Below the pieces are notes generated by a model. It was not told the DNA's origin, searched no databases, and was given only the letters and a program-made list of their open reading frames with translations. Made by a program: the position numbers and the translations under genes. 7,024 nt of DNA from NCBI GenBank assembly GCA_004525355.1, contig SPCK01000109.1, positions 1-7,024 on the forward strand. Reading direction: 5' to 3'. The DNA is from Spirochaetales bacterium. GTDB lineage: Bacteria > Spirochaetota > Spirochaetia > Treponematales > UBA12059. This document shows positions 6,018 to 7,024 of this stretch, piece by piece (the first letter of the stretch is position 1; the number at the start of each line of letters is the position of its first letter).

Positions 6018-7024
6018 ATGAAATTAGCCCTCTGCCAGACTGATCCTGTCATCGGTGACTTCGACGGAAACGTCGACAAGATCCTCGCCGCTATCGGCCG
6101 CGTAGCCCCTTCAGAACCCGACCTTGTCGTGTTCCCGGAGATGGCCGTGGCCGGTTATCCTCCTATGGATCTTCTAGGCCAACCCGAATTCGCCGAACGT
6201 GAGGCCAAGGCTTTTCGCCGGCTGCAGGAAGCGCTTCCCCCCAGCCTGGCCGTCGCGATCGGGCACATCGGGCGCAACACGAGCGGGCGCGGGCGGCCGC
6301 TGACGAATGCCATCGCCGTACTCCTGGACGGCTGCATCGTTTTTGAGCAGGCAAAGACGCTCCTTCCGACCTACGATGTATTCGATGAAGCCCGCTATTT
6401 CGAGCCGGCCACCAGCCGCCGAATCTGGGAGTACCGCGGTGCGCGGATCGGGTTCGCGGTCTGTGAGGACCTGTGGAGCGAGACCGAGCCGGTGCCCGGC
6501 ATGCGCTATCCCGTAGACCCGCCGCGTGAGCTCCTGGACGCTGGCGCCGACTTGATCGTGGTTCCTTCCGCCTCGCCATACCAGATCGACAAGCTCGCCC
6601 TGCGCCTGCGACTATGCTCCGACCTGGCCCGAAAGGGCGGCATCCCGGTGGCCTACTGCAACGTGGCGGGAGCGAACGATTCCCTGGTATTCGACGGGCG
6701 CAGTTTCCTCGTTGGCCGCGACGGGGAGGCCCGGGCCCTGGCTTCCTTCGGCGAGGGAGAAATGATCGTCGATACCGAGGGAGTGTCTTCCGCCGTGGTA
6801 TCCCTGCCTGATCGCTGGGATGAGGCCGAGCGCGCCATGGTTGAAGGAATCCGCGGCTACATGCGAAAGTGCGGGTTTACCCACGCGCACCTGGGGCTCT
6901 CCGGCGGCATCGATTCCGCGCTGGTAGCGGTCCTCGCGGCCAAGGCCATCGGTCCCGGGAACCTGACCTGCATCACCCTTCCCTCCCGGTTCAGCTCGGG
7001 CGGCTCAATCTCGCACAGCGAGGA
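6018..7024 (+). CDS. nadE: Glutamine-dependent NAD+ synthetase, 3'-truncated by window edge
   Basis: NadE makes NAD+ from nicotinic acid adenine dinucleotide, ATP and glutamine-derived ammonia, the last step of NAD biosynthesis, in the cytosol. The 335 visible residues begin with a nitrilase-type (CN-hydrolase) glutaminase domain, about 1-265. Its Glu-Lys-Cys triad is visible as Glu41 (VVFPEMAVAGYPP), Lys113 (AKTLLPTYDVFDEARYF) and Cys149 (GFAVCEDLW). The synthetase domain starts after a short linker and carries the ATP-pyrophosphatase P-loop LSGGIDS (294-300), then LPSRFSS (321-327). The frame is open to the window end, so roughly 200 or more residues are missing, judged by the usual 540-680. 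The N-terminus starts directly at the glutaminase strand MKLALCQTDPVIGDF, like the shorter bacterial form. ATG 6018 is chosen for GGGAG 5 nt upstream. It is transcribed divergently from the pfkA operon. Confidence 0.95.
   Translation, partial: MKLALCQTDPVIGDFDGNVDKILAAIGRVAPSEPDLVVFPEMAVAGYPPMDLLGQPEFAEREAKAFRRLQEALPPSLAVAIGHIGRNTSGRGRPLTNAIAVLLDGCIVFEQAKTLLPTYDVFDEARYFEPATSRRIWEYRGARIGFAVCEDLWSETEPVPGMRYPVDPPRELLDAGADLIVVPSASPYQIDKLALRLRLCSDLARKGGIPVAYCNVAGANDSLVFDGRSFLVGRDGEARALASFGEGEMIVDTEGVSSAVVSLPDRWDEAERAMVEGIRGYMRKCGFTHAHLGLSGGIDSALVAVLAAKAIGPGNLTCITLPSRFSSGGSISHSE

Noticed and set aside
6163..6890. Minus-strand open frames across nadE
   Set aside because: They are antisense to the glutaminase triad and synthetase P-loop of a clearly conserved enzyme.

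Overview
The window looks like ordinary chromosomal DNA from a GC-rich bacterium (about 60 % GC by eye, not computed). The gene set suggests a spirochaete of the Treponema/Spirochaeta type: a very long FapA/DUF342 protein, a tail-extended Lgt and a phosphofructokinase of the GGNGT/PKTIDND type. This assignment is inference from protein style, because no rRNA or other marker gene is present. No mobile element, CRISPR array, tRNA, rRNA or integration scar was seen.

Layout. Positions 1-2624 (+) hold the C-terminal 873 residues of a FapA-family (DUF342) polymer-forming protein whose start lies upstream of the window. A 94-bp gap with a possible promoter and a GC hairpin leads to lgt (2719-3741, +), the prolipoprotein diacylglyceryl transferase. 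After 54 bp comes a small VOC-fold protein (3796-4167, +), probably read from the lgt transcript. This rightward block meets a leftward block tail to tail with only 10 bp between stop codons. The leftward block (5949 down to 4178, -) is a degenerate SDR-fold protein whose stop codon overlaps the start of a phosphofructokinase gene (ATGA). A 68-bp divergent intergenic region separates it from nadE (6018 to the window end, +), a glutamine-dependent NAD+ synthetase cut by the window edge. nadE is complete up to its synthetase P-loop.

How the genes relate. Lgt performs the first step of lipoprotein maturation at the inner membrane. PFK commits fructose 6-phosphate to glycolysis, and NadE makes the NAD+ that glycolysis uses. 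These are core functions lying side by side, not one dedicated system. The closest functional coupling visible is the translational overlap of the SDR-like protein with PFK. I found no convincing undescribed multi-gene system. The points most worth a second look are the catalytically dead SDR-like partner of PFK, the three-copy motif in the FapA protein, the unusual active-site residues of PFK, the missing metal ligands of the VOC protein, and the hairpin over the nadE ribosome binding site.
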